A stretch of 64,000 bases of DNA from Sclerotinia nivalis (lineage: Eukaryota; Ascomycota; Leotiomycetes; Helotiales; Sclerotiniaceae), in the NCBI GenBank assembly GCA_029531795.1, contig JAPEIS010000002.1, forward strand, positions 2,666,001-2,730,000, given 5' to 3'. Positions 1 through 11,294 of this stretch are shown here, piece by piece; position 1 is the stretch's first letter; each line of letters begins with the position of its first letter. The translations under genes and the position numbers were made by a program. The notes beneath the pieces were generated by a model. That model made no database searches, had not been told where the DNA came from, and worked only from the letters and a program-made list of their open reading frames with translations.

Positions 1-368
1 TCCTGATCGGCCCAATACTGTATATATAGCACGGCGTTGAATCGTTCATACAAATTTATCAGGACAAATAGATGGAAACGAAGATACTTGTTTGAACCTA
101 CTTACATCTTCTCAATTGATTCTCAAAAATTCCTTCCTTTGCCCATAGTAAAATGTGAAGCAGGAGTACGCGTTCTCTCGTGAACCTGACACTACAAACC
201 TAAAACCATATCTGCGCCCATACCTCCTGTAAATTTCGACCCATCAACTTATAGTCTCGTCTATAAATTTCCGCCTTTATCTACTTTACCCAATCGCACA
301 AAATATTCTTCTGGATTTGGGAACTAGGACCATATAATTGGTATATAGAAAACTTCATCGGCCTATAG
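1..368. other. Left-edge non-coding stretch
   Basis: I see no supported gene here. One 82-codon open frame on the minus strand (281-529) overlaps the 3' end of the 2EXR-like ORF in another frame and has no recognisable content. The stretch is probably the 3' flank of that gene. Confidence 0.5.
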
Positions 369-995
369 TCAAGAACCAGGCGTTTGACGTTCAGAAACAC
401 ATGTAAGCACGCCACCACGAAAACAGCCATCAAAGACTTGATCATCAGCAGTGAGCATCGTGTGAAGTTCTGGGCTGAGGCGCAAGGTGTCGATATTGTG
501 AGTGAAACGGAATCTTGGCGCCAATTCATCTCTAAGCCGGTGTTGATGCAGACCGATTAATCCATCCAGTGACATCCGTATCCTAAAGTCGAGAAAATCG
601 TCTTCACCAGACATCAGTATGTTTAATGCCAATAACCTTTTTCTCGATTTCCGACTCACGCAAAAAGCACCACGACTCTCGTTTAAGGCTATATCTCTGC
701 AGGACCAATTGTGATCCCGCCCAAGATGAAGCATTCGTGGCTCTGATAGGATAGCCATCTCAAGAATTGATAGAATGACCTCGAGCGGTAGTGACACATT
801 CTCATTCGATGTCTTTTCCTTTTCAATGGGAGTTCTGCCGACGTTAATACGGGCGTCTCGTATCACATTTGCGTAATGGTAGACCGCTCTGTAATTATTG
901 GATCTTCGTCCGTCCTGATGGGAACTATGAATGATAGTTTGATGATGCAGATGAGGATATTCACATGTTAGGAAATAAGTGGATAGCATCGGCAT
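369..995 (-). CDS. 2EXR-domain-like protein, 208 aa
   Basis: This is an uninterrupted 208-codon minus-strand frame, far longer than chance would give at this base composition. Around residues 68-90 it reads SLPLEVILSILEMAILSEPR, followed by MLHLGR. After a short linker comes an ESRGAFCVSRKSRKR stretch. This matches the layout of the fungal 2EXR domain: an F-box-like helix (LPxE..xxIxxxA), a PR-plus-hydrophobic strand, then a segment with an xxSR signature. The function of 2EXR proteins is not established; they are an expanded fungal family that often varies between strains. The N-terminal 60 residues are His/Asn-rich and undistinguished. No intron is needed. The first Met at 995 was taken as the start. 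The assignment rests on motif memory only. Confidence 0.6.
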   Translation of the reverse strand: MPMLSTYFLTCEYPHLHHQTIIHSSHQDGRRSNNYRAVYHYANVIRDARINVGRTPIEKEKTSNENVSLPLEVILSILEMAILSEPRMLHLGRDHNWSCRDIALNESRGAFCVSRKSRKRLLALNILMSGEDDFLDFRIRMSLDGLIGLHQHRLRDELAPRFRFTHNIDTLRLSPELHTMLTADDQVFDGCFRGGVLTCVSERQTPGS

Positions 996-1938
996 ATATT
1001 GATCGACATTTCAAGATATCTGCCGATAAATATAACAATATTAGAAGAAGATCAAGAGAAGGGGAGGAACCTTTACTACATAGTAGCAACGACATAGCAG
1101 CAACGACATAGTAGCAACGCCTTCTCCTTGTAGATTTCAGAGAGTTCATTAACGAATTATCTGTACATGAACTCCGGCATCCATTAACTGATCGATCGAT
1201 TGGTTTGTATGATCGAGCTTTGAAAGTCTTGACACTAAGCTTCATAACTTTTGCTCGGAGCCGGCCACTACCGTAGCCTAAGACTTTTGATGAGGGTTAG
1301 ACCAGCAAAACTATGAGGAACCAATGCCTCACGTGCGAAAATCAGACGTCGGAACCTTCTCGACTAGAAATATACAGTCGATCTATCAACAAGAGCTTTT
1401 GTGTCAGCGTGAAGTGAAAGAGAGCTATTGGCTTTGAGCTATGCTCTTGAGGGTCAAGCTCAGCTATTGGTACGGGTAACACAATATATGATTTACAGGG
1501 TAGAAGTTCAATCAAGAGATATAAGTAAATGAATGACTACTTATAAACGCAGTAAAAGAATAGATAGAAAGACTTCATTCTTTGTGAAATTCAAATTAAT
1601 TCTGTCCAACTCACAATATGAGACAACAGTACTTCCTAGAGCAAGGTCACTACGGACACGACTAAGAGTACCAACGCTTGTTGCACTCTAGACAAGCTTT
1701 ATAATTCATTATTGATTTTGGCTGGCCCTGTTAGCTCATCCATTTTTGGTTTCAAAATCCCAAACTCCTTCGCTACATAGCTACATTACAATAGTACAGC
1801 TGAGTGAAAGTAAATATCTTGTACACTTTTTTGCTCCGCATTCCTCTTAGCTCCCGATCAGTACTTCGCAAAATTTCGGTTATCTGTCGATGCTTAAACT
1901 CCCATTTCTGCAATTAACCCAACTCCTTCTTAACCTTA
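996..1938. other. Intergenic region between the 2EXR-like and SR-protein genes
   Basis: About 0.95 kb without a supported gene. It would hold the promoter of the 2EXR-like ORF and the 3' UTR of the SR-protein gene. A short 14-bp tandem repeat lies at 1078-1119. A 94-codon minus-strand frame (961-1245) runs through that repeat and is probably not a gene. Confidence 0.5.
1078..1119. repeat. 14-bp tandem repeat, three copies
   Basis: The unit ACATAGTAGCAACG occurs three times head to tail, the middle copy with one substitution (AGCAGC for AGTAGC). It is a small minisatellite with no visible coding role. Confidence 0.8.
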
Positions 1939-3134
1939 TTAACGTCTTCCCCTTCTACCACCCCCTCCACCTCGTCCCCGACTTCTACTTCGACTCCTGT
2001 CATCATAGCTACTATAGCTACTATAACTAGGGCTTCTCCTCCTTTTACCATCTCTACTTCCATCCCTATCTCTTCCACCCCTGCCTCCGCGACCTCCAAA
2101 GCTATCTCGCCTGTCTCTTACCCTATCTCTTCTCGGTAACGGCGACCTCGACCGTGATCGACTACTCAAACTCCGACTTCTCGTTCTGTGTCTCCGGGGG
2201 CTTCTTGATCTCTCACGATTTCTCTCGCCAGGTCTATAGGTATCACCACCTCTATCCCTGTCCACCAATCTTCCTCCTCCGATTCCACCTCCACCACCCC
2301 TAGAATCGAAACCGCCACGAGAACTCCTACCACTGCCAAGTGGGATTCTCGGATCGATGTTTACTCCGCGACGAGCCATGGGTGGTTGTGGGCTAAATTT
2401 GCGGCGCGGTAAAACGATTGATACATTTATAATGGCGCCATCAAGCTGTGATTCGTGCATATGGGCTATGGCGGATTCGGCAGATTCGGCGGAAACGTAA
2501 AGAATGTAAGCGGTACCGCGGTTGGTATTGACTTTCAAAGAATGTTAGCTGATATATTTGTTGTAAATGGGGATATTAGAGTATGGGGAGGGAAACTTAC
2601 AACTTCTATTCATGGGCACATCTAAATCTTTGATCTCACCATAAGTACCAAATATTTCACGAAGATGATCCTCAGTAACGTTTTTGGTAAGTTTCTCAAT
2701 TACAACCTGCAAACAGAATTGATTGTTAGCATTTGCATTTCAGAATTCCACTTCCACCAACTGCAATTCTCAATAGATATTTTCAATTGGGAAAAGACAA
2801 CAGCGAGCAAACAAACCTTAGTACTCCTCACGCCAGCGACGGCACTCTCACTTCTCTCCCGACTTCTGCTTCGAGTTCTGCTCCGTCCTCTAGGACTTAA
2901 ACTCCTCCCCCGACTTTCACTTCTGTATCTGGCACCTCCATTTCTACCAGTACCAGCTACACTTCTAGAACGACTCGCTCGACCTCCAGATCTAGATCTC
3001 GAACGGGGAGAAATCGAACGGCGTGGAGAACGGCTGCGCGACCTTGAATAACGAGATGCGCTGGAATATGGTGTTCGTGAACGAGAGACTCGAGAGCGAC
3101 CACGTGGAGCAGGTGAGGGCGTTCGTGAGGGCAT
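1939..3134 (-). CDS. RNPS1-like SR protein with one RRM
   Basis: Three exons: 3134-2817, 2706-2601 and 2531-1939, giving 338 aa. Donor and acceptor sites are canonical and the frame is continuous. The N-terminal ~100 residues are an RS domain (repeated SRSRS/RSRSR). Residues ~107-185 form a single RRM: RNP2 reads VVIEKLTKNV and RNP1 reads RGTAYILYV. The C-terminus is a second RS/RGG-rich tail with many SRSRSRSP and GGRGGR elements. RS-RRM-RS is the layout of RNPS1 (metazoa) and SR45 (plants), nuclear splicing activators associated with the exon-junction complex. A splicing or mRNA-export role is inferred from family. The start at 3134 is the first Met before the RS block. The low-complexity tails make closer orthology uncertain. 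Confidence 0.85.
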
Positions 3135-4269
3135 TGTGTTGATAGTTGTGGATTTGTGATTGGAAAGGAGGGGAACGGATGGCTTGATGGATTGATTGCG
3201 ATGCGATGGGGTGTCGCGTTTGGGGAATTATTTTGCGCGAGGCTGGGCCGTGCACTGGCGATCAGATTTAGAGGAGAGAGAGGTATTCAGTGCCTGAGGC
3301 TTTAAAGTCTATTTGAGGTGTGTTTGCGCAACATATAATCTAGAGATGTTTTCCCCAAAGAGATGAAGATATAATTCTTCTGTGAACACTAGTGTATTCA
3401 CACTGTACCGAGTCAATCTTTTATTTCACGATTGAAGGCATATATGGTTATGGTACACCTTTCTTACAGTCTTGCTACCCGAATGTATGGTTGATCTTAT
3501 TTCTCAACTATCTCAAGGGATTTAATGATGCATTAGCTATGTCAACGTTATCTATAGCAAGATGATGACTCCCGTTTGAGAATGAGTTTCCTGGTCTAGG
3601 AGATGTTGCCAGACTCTAAAAATTAGTTATCTCAGGCCTATCGTGTCCTGAAGTCATCATATCCATCTAGACTCATGTCCGATACGAGATCTGGGAACCA
3701 TCGTTGTCTTTGGTCCAATGACACCACTATACGAACATCATTTGATTCCATGGAATTTCATTATTGGTGATTTATAAGAATGTCCAACTTTGCTCTTAAT
3801 AGTCAATACTCAACTCCATAGTGTATGGCAGGACCTACAACGCTACATTACCTATCTCAGACGATCTAGTAACTGTAGGAAACCCCGAAATAAGTCTAGT
3901 TCTCTGCCAGGTTTGGATATTGGATTGAGGTATTTGTTGGAATGATGTAAAAGTAATTACTTTACCCTCGAAAGACAGCTCTCTGTATCAGAGATCATCA
4001 TTCTCAAACCTATCGCGTAGGGACAGTGAAAAAGCATCAGTATTTTGTTCATTCTTTGATGTAGAAGACTGGGAAAATTTCCAGCCTGCTCTGATTAAGT
4101 TATCAAATCCAGGCAGTATGGGCGAAGTGGTAACTACGACAGGTAAGACAAGTTCTTCTAATTCATAGTCAACAGCCTGCTCACTCACTTCTGCTTCTCA
4201 AATCACTACCCCTCTATTCATCATTATTCACTCTTCACAATTTCCATTTAACTTCATCATAAAAGTTTC

Positions 4270-5180
4270 AGACAACAATGTACTAAATTTTCAAGAAATT
4301 TGTTGCACATCTATGATATATTATACAGTCTGTACTTCATCTAGCAATCTAGGCCACTCAAAATTCAAAATCGATTAAGTATCAAATACAGTATTTCCAC
4401 TAGCTAGACCATTCAAAACTGACACTCGCCAGTTTTGTTGTATATCTAAGACGTATTATTTTCGATTTTAGCAGTTTACAACTTAAAAAAGTCCAATAGA
4501 TACTAAGCTAGTGGCTATATACTATTGCAGATATACGACAAAAGTTTTAAGAATCGTTGTTTATTCACTATCTTATCTAGTAAATCTAGATACAGATAAT
4601 AATTCACTGGGCCTTTCATTCGTTTTGTTTTGCACATCTAAAGCGGATTGTTTCTCATTTAGATATCAAAATCACTCAAAATTTCTTGAATATCTATTAT
4701 ACTATTACTCTATTTATATCAAACTCGTTGCTATATAGTATCTATAGATACAAGATGGAATGATCAATAATAGTTATTTATTCTCTACTTCATCTATCCA
4801 ATGAACCTCATATGAAGTTAAATATCGAATAGCAACCCACTAAATCTCCTAAAATATTCAGTTTGTTGTACATCTAAAGTGTATTGTTTTTCCTTTGTAC
4901 ATCTAGATTACTCAAATGTTTCTTGAATGTCGAGCTAATAGTCATACATCAAACTAGTTGCTGTATTGCGTTTGAAGATCTATAATAAGACTATTAAGAG
5001 TTCTCAGCTATTCACTGTTTTATATCATATAGTACCTACTAGTATTTTCACAATTCTTATTATATATATGAACTATATAGCTCTCCATCTAGATATATAC
5101 ATCACTCTTAAAAATAATATAAAAATCACGTTAGAAACTACATCAAACTAGTAACTATATCAAACTAGCAACTATAAATT
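4270..5180. repeat. Degenerate ~220-bp AT-rich tandem repeat
   Basis: A block beginning TTGNACATCTAAAG and ending near TTTCTTGAATRTC occurs at ~4632-4692 and ~4868-4931. Shorter diverged versions begin at ~4303 and ~4437. A second block (CAAACTMGTTGCTRTAT, then ATTCACT or ATTATTCACT) recurs at ~4508, ~4729 and ~4955. Offsets are ~220-236 bp, so the region reads as a decayed tandem array. Copies differ mainly by substitutions and small indels. Confidence 0.55.
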
Positions 5181-5195
5181 AACCTATTCACTACG

Positions 5196-5303
5196 CATCA
5201 TCTACATCTACATCTACATCTACGTCTACGTCTACGTCTACATCTACATCTACATCTACATCTACATCTACATCTACATCTACATCTACATCTACATCTA
5301 CAA
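5196..5303. repeat. Hexanucleotide array (TCTACA)n
   Basis: About 18 head-to-tail copies of CATCTA/TCTACA, with a short run of TCTACG variants near the left end. On the minus strand it reads as an Asp-Val repeat in one frame, but nothing else in that frame suggests a gene. Confidence 0.9.
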
Positions 5304-5669
5304 CAAACCCAAAGACCCTCAAAGAGCCCCCATTCATCCATTCATTCATTTTTTTTACAAGATACCTCCTCACTACAAATGAATCAAAAAATTTACTCCC
5401 GAATATGTAGAACATCTAATAATAATATCTAATCAACAATTTTCATTAGCTTTTCATTAGCTTTCGATAGATCCGTTTATACAACTCATCCTTAGCTCTC
5501 TAAATTTTTATCCTTATCCAAATCCAAAGCCTATCTACCATCTATTAACCAACCACCACCCAAACTTCTCAAATACAATATCACTACAGAACAATAACTC
5601 AATAAACATACAGATAGACAAACTATTCATTCATAACATCAAATGATATACATCATACACTATCTATCT

Positions 5670-5732
5670 AAATCATAATCTAAATCACAATCTAAATCAC
5701 AATCTAAATCACAATCTAAATCACAATCTAGA
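5670..5732. repeat. 12-bp array (AATCTAAATCAC)n
   Basis: Five near-perfect copies of a 12-bp unit in an AT-rich stretch. It has no coding potential. Confidence 0.85.
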
Positions 5733-6254
5733 ACATTATAGAAGTACAACTTGCTCTAATTACATACCTTGTATATTATATTGACAGCAAAATACAAACT
5801 ACAAACCAACATTTTTATCTACTATCCCTACTATCCCTACTATCCTTACCATCTACTATTATTCAATATACTAATATCCTCATTCCTCATAAAAAAGCAC
5901 CTACAGATTAGAAGTATATAAGATTACATTCAGTAGATATTATAGTGGACTTTGTTTTTTGTACTTGTGCTTGAGATGTATATTATACTGGTAGATTCCA
6001 GTTAAGCTAACTATCTTGAAGCTTGATTTGTAAAGGTAGAGATCGAAGCTTAACCCTCTCTGAAAAAAAGGTACAGTTGTTGAATTGAGTGAGGAAGAGT
6101 TCCGCGGGGATTTTCCTCCTTGTTAAGATCAATGGAGCTGAGCTCGCAAAGGGCAATTGAATATATATCCGCCCCGAATAGGTTCTCAAAAGACTGTCTG
6201 CCTCTATAATATCATACACACATCCACAACTGCCCCGATCAAAAGATCACAAGA

Positions 6255-7136
6255 TCACACCCTCATAACCTCATCCCTCCTAATCCCAAAGAAATAATTC
6301 CCCACCTTCTCACTCCCAGGCACGACCTTCCACCCCAAACCCGGCACATAAACCACCCCCCTAACAATCGGACTATTCCAACCCCTCTCCCTCAAAAAAT
6401 GTCCCCTCAACTCCTCCTCATTAATATACTGATGCCAATCATGGGTGCCCCTCGGCACGATCCCCATGACATTCTCTGCCACCACCTTCGTCGTCAACCA
6501 ACTCGTCCACGTCCTCGCCATCGTACTCATGATGATCCACCCCCCAGGTTTCACAAACGGCGTACACTTATCCAGAAACGACGACGGATACGTAATATGT
6601 TCGATAACCTCAAACAACGACAAAACATCATACTGCTCCTCTTTCGTTTTCGGTATCGATAACCCTTCAATCGACGTATTCAAATACGTTAATTTCCCCG
6701 CCAACGCCGGATCTTTCCTCGCGTGTGCTTTCGCAACAGATAATACTACAGGCGAAGGATCAATCGCGGTAACGCTTTCCGAACTCCTTAATCTGGCTGC
6801 ACTCTCGGCGAAAATTCCACCTCCGCATCCTACATCTAGATATTTCAGCCCCGAAGTCGCAGGTGGTTTGGGTTGTGAGGCATGACATGTGCGTATAAAA
6901 TCATGACGAAGCGGATTCATCAAATGTAATAATCGAGAAGAACCATGCGGATCCCACCATGTTGATGCTAAGGCATTGAAATGTGAGACTTCATTGGGAT
7001 TGACAGATGAATTGCCAGTAGAAGTGGTAGATTGACATCGGAATTGGTTTTGAATATATCGAGGGGCAGTTCGGAGAAGTAGGTTGATATTCCGGAAGGA
7101 TGTGGGACGTAGTGGCGCGGAGATTGTGAGGGGCAT
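6255..7136 (-). CDS. COQ3: Ubiquinone biosynthesis O-methyltransferase, mitochondrial
   Basis: Single exon, 293 aa. COQ3 carries out the two S-adenosylmethionine-dependent O-methylations of the coenzyme Q ring on the matrix side of the inner mitochondrial membrane. The N-terminal ~40 residues are rich in Arg/Ser/Thr with almost no acids, as expected of a mitochondrial presequence. The class I methyltransferase core follows: motif I LDVGCGGGIFAE at ~100-111, acidic loop AIDPSP at ~124-129, and FEVIEH at ~175-180. The UbiG/COQ3-type signature NALASTWWDPHG lies at ~54-65 and PRGTHDWHQYI at ~218-228. Length matches the family. The gene is divergent from RIB3. The 3' third of the coding strand is markedly G-rich while its 5' part is C-rich. 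Confidence 0.95.
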   Translation of the reverse strand: MPLTISAPLRPTSFRNINLLLRTAPRYIQNQFRCQSTTSTGNSSVNPNEVSHFNALASTWWDPHGSSRLLHLMNPLRHDFIRTCHASQPKPPATSGLKYLDVGCGGGIFAESAARLRSSESVTAIDPSPVVLSVAKAHARKDPALAGKLTYLNTSIEGLSIPKTKEEQYDVLSLFEVIEHITYPSSFLDKCTPFVKPGGWIIMSTMARTWTSWLTTKVVAENVMGIVPRGTHDWHQYINEEELRGHFLRERGWNSPIVRGVVYVPGLGWKVVPGSEKVGNYFFGIRRDEVMRV

Positions 7137-7857
7137 GATTGATGATTGATGATTGATGTTTTGTTACGACAGGTACTAGGTGGTCTCTAATCCTTCTTGA
7201 CAAGCCCAACTTCTTTACCAATTGAGATTAGATAGAAGATCGGCTCCAGGAAATAGATTCGTCTCGGCTCGAATGCTCAGTAAATTCCCAGGTAGTCCAT
7301 GAAACTTTCGACTTTGATTTGATAAGAACATTTTTGCTGACAGAGAAAATTGATTGAGTTTTGTCAGCCTCGGTCAGCCCTTATGCATTTCTGTATTCCG
7401 CATATCCCTGCACCCTTACTAAAGTCCCCTAGTTTTTCCATACCGAAAGATCTTTACTCAAGTCGTGCCAAAATCCACGCTCCCACAGATCTGCATACAT
7501 CCCGCCCTGAGCAATCTTCGTAATCTTCGGAGAACAAAATAAACTCAGCGCACCTTGATGTTCAGCCATTTTTTACTGTAGATTCGTGTCCTTTCAATTG
7601 AATATATAATTACGAATCCGACTTTTTTGTATAATACTATTCTTGGAAATATTGTTTTATTCCTATTGATACTTGTTTTTAGAAAGAGAAAATCGAACTG
7701 TTGAATCATTATTAGATATACATTATCTCACGACATCTCCCCACTATCATTCGGAAGCGTCGAACTTTTATACATATTCATCCCATCTTCTCTACCAGAC
7801 TCTCTCAATCTTCCTTCCCTTCACAAACACACACAACATTCCTCACAGAAATCCAAA
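7137..7857. promoter_or_regulatory. Divergent COQ3/RIB3 promoter region
   Basis: This 721-bp spacer separates two divergently transcribed biosynthetic genes and must contain both 5' UTRs and promoters. Immediately upstream of the COQ3 ATG is a 7-bp tandem (GATTGAT on the plus strand, 7137-7159). The RIB3 side has CT-rich and CACACA tracts just before its ATG, typical of fungal leaders. No specific factor site was identified. Confidence 0.55.
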
Positions 7858-8643
7858 ATGCCCTCCTCAGATATATCCCATGAATTCGACACAATCGAAG
7901 ACACGATCACCGCCTTCAGTAAGTCTCCTTCCTATCCGTCCGCTCCGATCCCTGACTCGCACCCCCAATCTCAACTAACCCCCTCTCTAGAAAATGGCGA
8001 ATTCATAGTCGTTCTCGACTCCGCCTCGCGCGAAAACGAAGGCGACCTAATAATAGCCGCCAGCGACATGACTCCGGAAAAAATGGCCTTCATGGTCCGC
8101 TACACCTCCGGCATAATCTGCACACCCATCCCCACCTCTCTCACCACGCAATTCGATCTCCCACAAATGGTAGACTCGAACGAAGATCCCAACCGTACCG
8201 CCTATACCATTAGCATCGATGCCAACCACCCCTCCACCAGCACGGGCATAAGCGCACACGATCGCTCGCTAACCTGTCGCACGCTTGCGGATCCGAAAGC
8301 CGGACCACAGAGTCTCAGACGACCGGGCCATGTATTCCCACTGAGGGCGCGAGAGGGAGGAGTACGCGAGCGACCGGGTCATACGGAAGCAGCGGTGGAG
8401 TTTTGCAAGTTAGCTGGAAAACCACCTGTGGGAGTAATATGCGAGATCGTAGACGATGGGGAGGAAGTCGCAGGCGAAGCGATTAGAAAGGAACCGGGAA
8501 TGTTGAGGAGAGATGGATGTTTAGCTTTTGGAAAGAAATGGGGCTTGAGGGTTTGTACGATTGAAGCTTTGGTGGAGTATATGGAGAAGAAGGAGGGGAA
8601 GTGGGTGAAGAATGGGGAGCAGCGCAACGGGAATGGGGTTTAA
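7858..8643 (+). CDS. RIB3: 3,4-dihydroxy-2-butanone 4-phosphate synthase
   Basis: Two exons, 7858-7918 and 7991-8643, giving 237 aa. The enzyme converts ribulose 5-phosphate to 3,4-dihydroxy-2-butanone 4-phosphate plus formate in riboflavin biosynthesis. Family signatures are complete: the acidic metal/substrate loop SRENEGDLI soon after the intron, ISAHDRSLTCRTLADP, RPGHVFPLRA and the catalytic RPGHTEAAVE. It is monofunctional: no GTP cyclohydrolase II domain follows, as in other fungi. The 72-nt intron (GTAAGT...CTAG) is a multiple of three without a stop, so retention would insert 24 residues ahead of the active-site loop. The spliced form matches the family better. The coding strand switches from C-rich to G-rich near 8330. 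Confidence 0.95.
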   Translation: MPSSDISHEFDTIEDTITAFSKSPSYPSAPIPDSHPQSQLTPSLENGEFIVVLDSASRENEGDLIIAASDMTPEKMAFMVRYTSGIICTPIPTSLTTQFDLPQMVDSNEDPNRTAYTISIDANHPSTSTGISAHDRSLTCRTLADPKAGPQSLRRPGHVFPLRAREGGVRERPGHTEAAVEFCKLAGKPPVGVICEIVDDGEEVAGEAIRKEPGMLRRDGCLAFGKKWGLRVCTIEALVEYMEKKEGKWVKNGEQRNGNGV

Positions 8644-9830
8644 GGGTCGAGCCAATTTGTATGTCCAGGAGAGAGACATCGCTGTGTGATCAACTACGAG
8701 GAGAAACTCAGGTGGTTGACTGCTCGGAGGCAGAAGGTTGGGGGGAGGGGGCGGGGGGGGGCCTACAAACAGAGGAAACAAAACGGACATAAGAAATTTA
8801 TTAGATACGTGACAAGGAGTTCAACCGGTCCTTACTATTTGTACTTCTACATGAGCTTGGTATATTAGATCCAATAACCGCGAGGAGCCAAAGACAAAAT
8901 CTCAACAATGGATATTCAACTTGATTTTCAAACGAACGTTCTTTGGAGCTTCTTCCAGAATTCTCCGTTTCATAAAGTTAAATATTACCCGAGACCACTA
9001 TCTTGAGCAAGTTGCTTGACGTGTGCAGTGAGCTCAAACTTGATGGTAAGGTTCAAATTATAGGGCTCAATAAACTTTACTTCAAATTGCAAATACACAC
9101 GCACGTCACACCACACCATCACAAAGTAAGCCACAAAAGTCATTTTTAATTTTTTTCATTACTGGCAATTCTACACACATAATATCCGCGCCAGCAAATG
9201 CAGCAAAAAAAGCGGCCACCAAGCAGCCACCTTACCCACCAACCCATCAATTTATTCACCTCCCACCCGTGTCCCAAACCAGACTAACCCATTCCCTAGA
9301 ATACCACTTTACAATAAAGTAAGAAGTAAGGAGTTGAGCTCCGCCGACCAATTTACCACATAAGCTAATGCATACATCTCATACCAAAAGGAGAAACTTG
9401 CCGAACGAGCAAGTCAAAAGAGAGAAAGGAGTGACGTGAAGCTAGATACCAGATATAAAGTATGTGAAAGCCGAGGGGCCGACCAAAATCATAATTATCG
9501 CCATGATTCACAATCCCGTAGTTGCTCCATCAGAAAAGTAGGGCCATTTGGTTCATGATGTCTAGAGACCCTTATTTCGCGCCGAAAGAAGACCGCCTGG
9601 AAAGTATAAGACCGCAATAAAATCTCAAAAACGCCAATATCGAGATAACAATCCTTTTGATAGTATGCAATACTGTCGAACATCAGGAGTGAACGATCAG
9701 AAAGAAACGAAAGAAGGAGTCGTGATGTGTACAGGGTATCAAGCACAGCTCATGAAAGATTTCATTGCACTATGAAAACCGGAGAATAATTTGAGGCAAT
9801 AGAAAGAAAGTTCCGAAAAATGTGATGTCA
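8644..9830. other. Convergent intergenic region, RIB3 / C2H2 gene
   Basis: About 1.2 kb between two converging genes, so mainly 3' UTR and terminator sequence. It contains a strong G-run cluster at ~8738-8760. An 83-codon minus-strand frame (9495-9746) has no recognisable features. No gene is supported. Confidence 0.5.

Positions 9831-11294
<1,464 letters not shown>

Larger units (their letters stand above)
3135..6254. other. 3.1-kb AT-rich intergenic region with repeats
   Basis: No gene can be supported. The proximal ~250 bp upstream of the SR-protein start is less AT-rich and probably carries its promoter. From ~4.2 to 5.9 kb the DNA is AT-rich and repetitive: a degenerate ~220-bp tandem repeat (4270-5180), a hexamer array (5196-5303) and a 12-bp array (5670-5732). 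Short open frames here are composed of repeat sequence. Confidence 0.6.

Noticed and set aside
5191..5415. Minus-strand ORF encoding a Val-Asp repeat
   Set aside because: It is the translation of the TCTACA hexamer array in an AT-rich gap; no conserved flank or regulatory context.
6399..6885. Plus-strand ORFs of 87 and 146 codons
   Set aside because: Antisense shadows of COQ3, produced by its biased G-rich coding strand.
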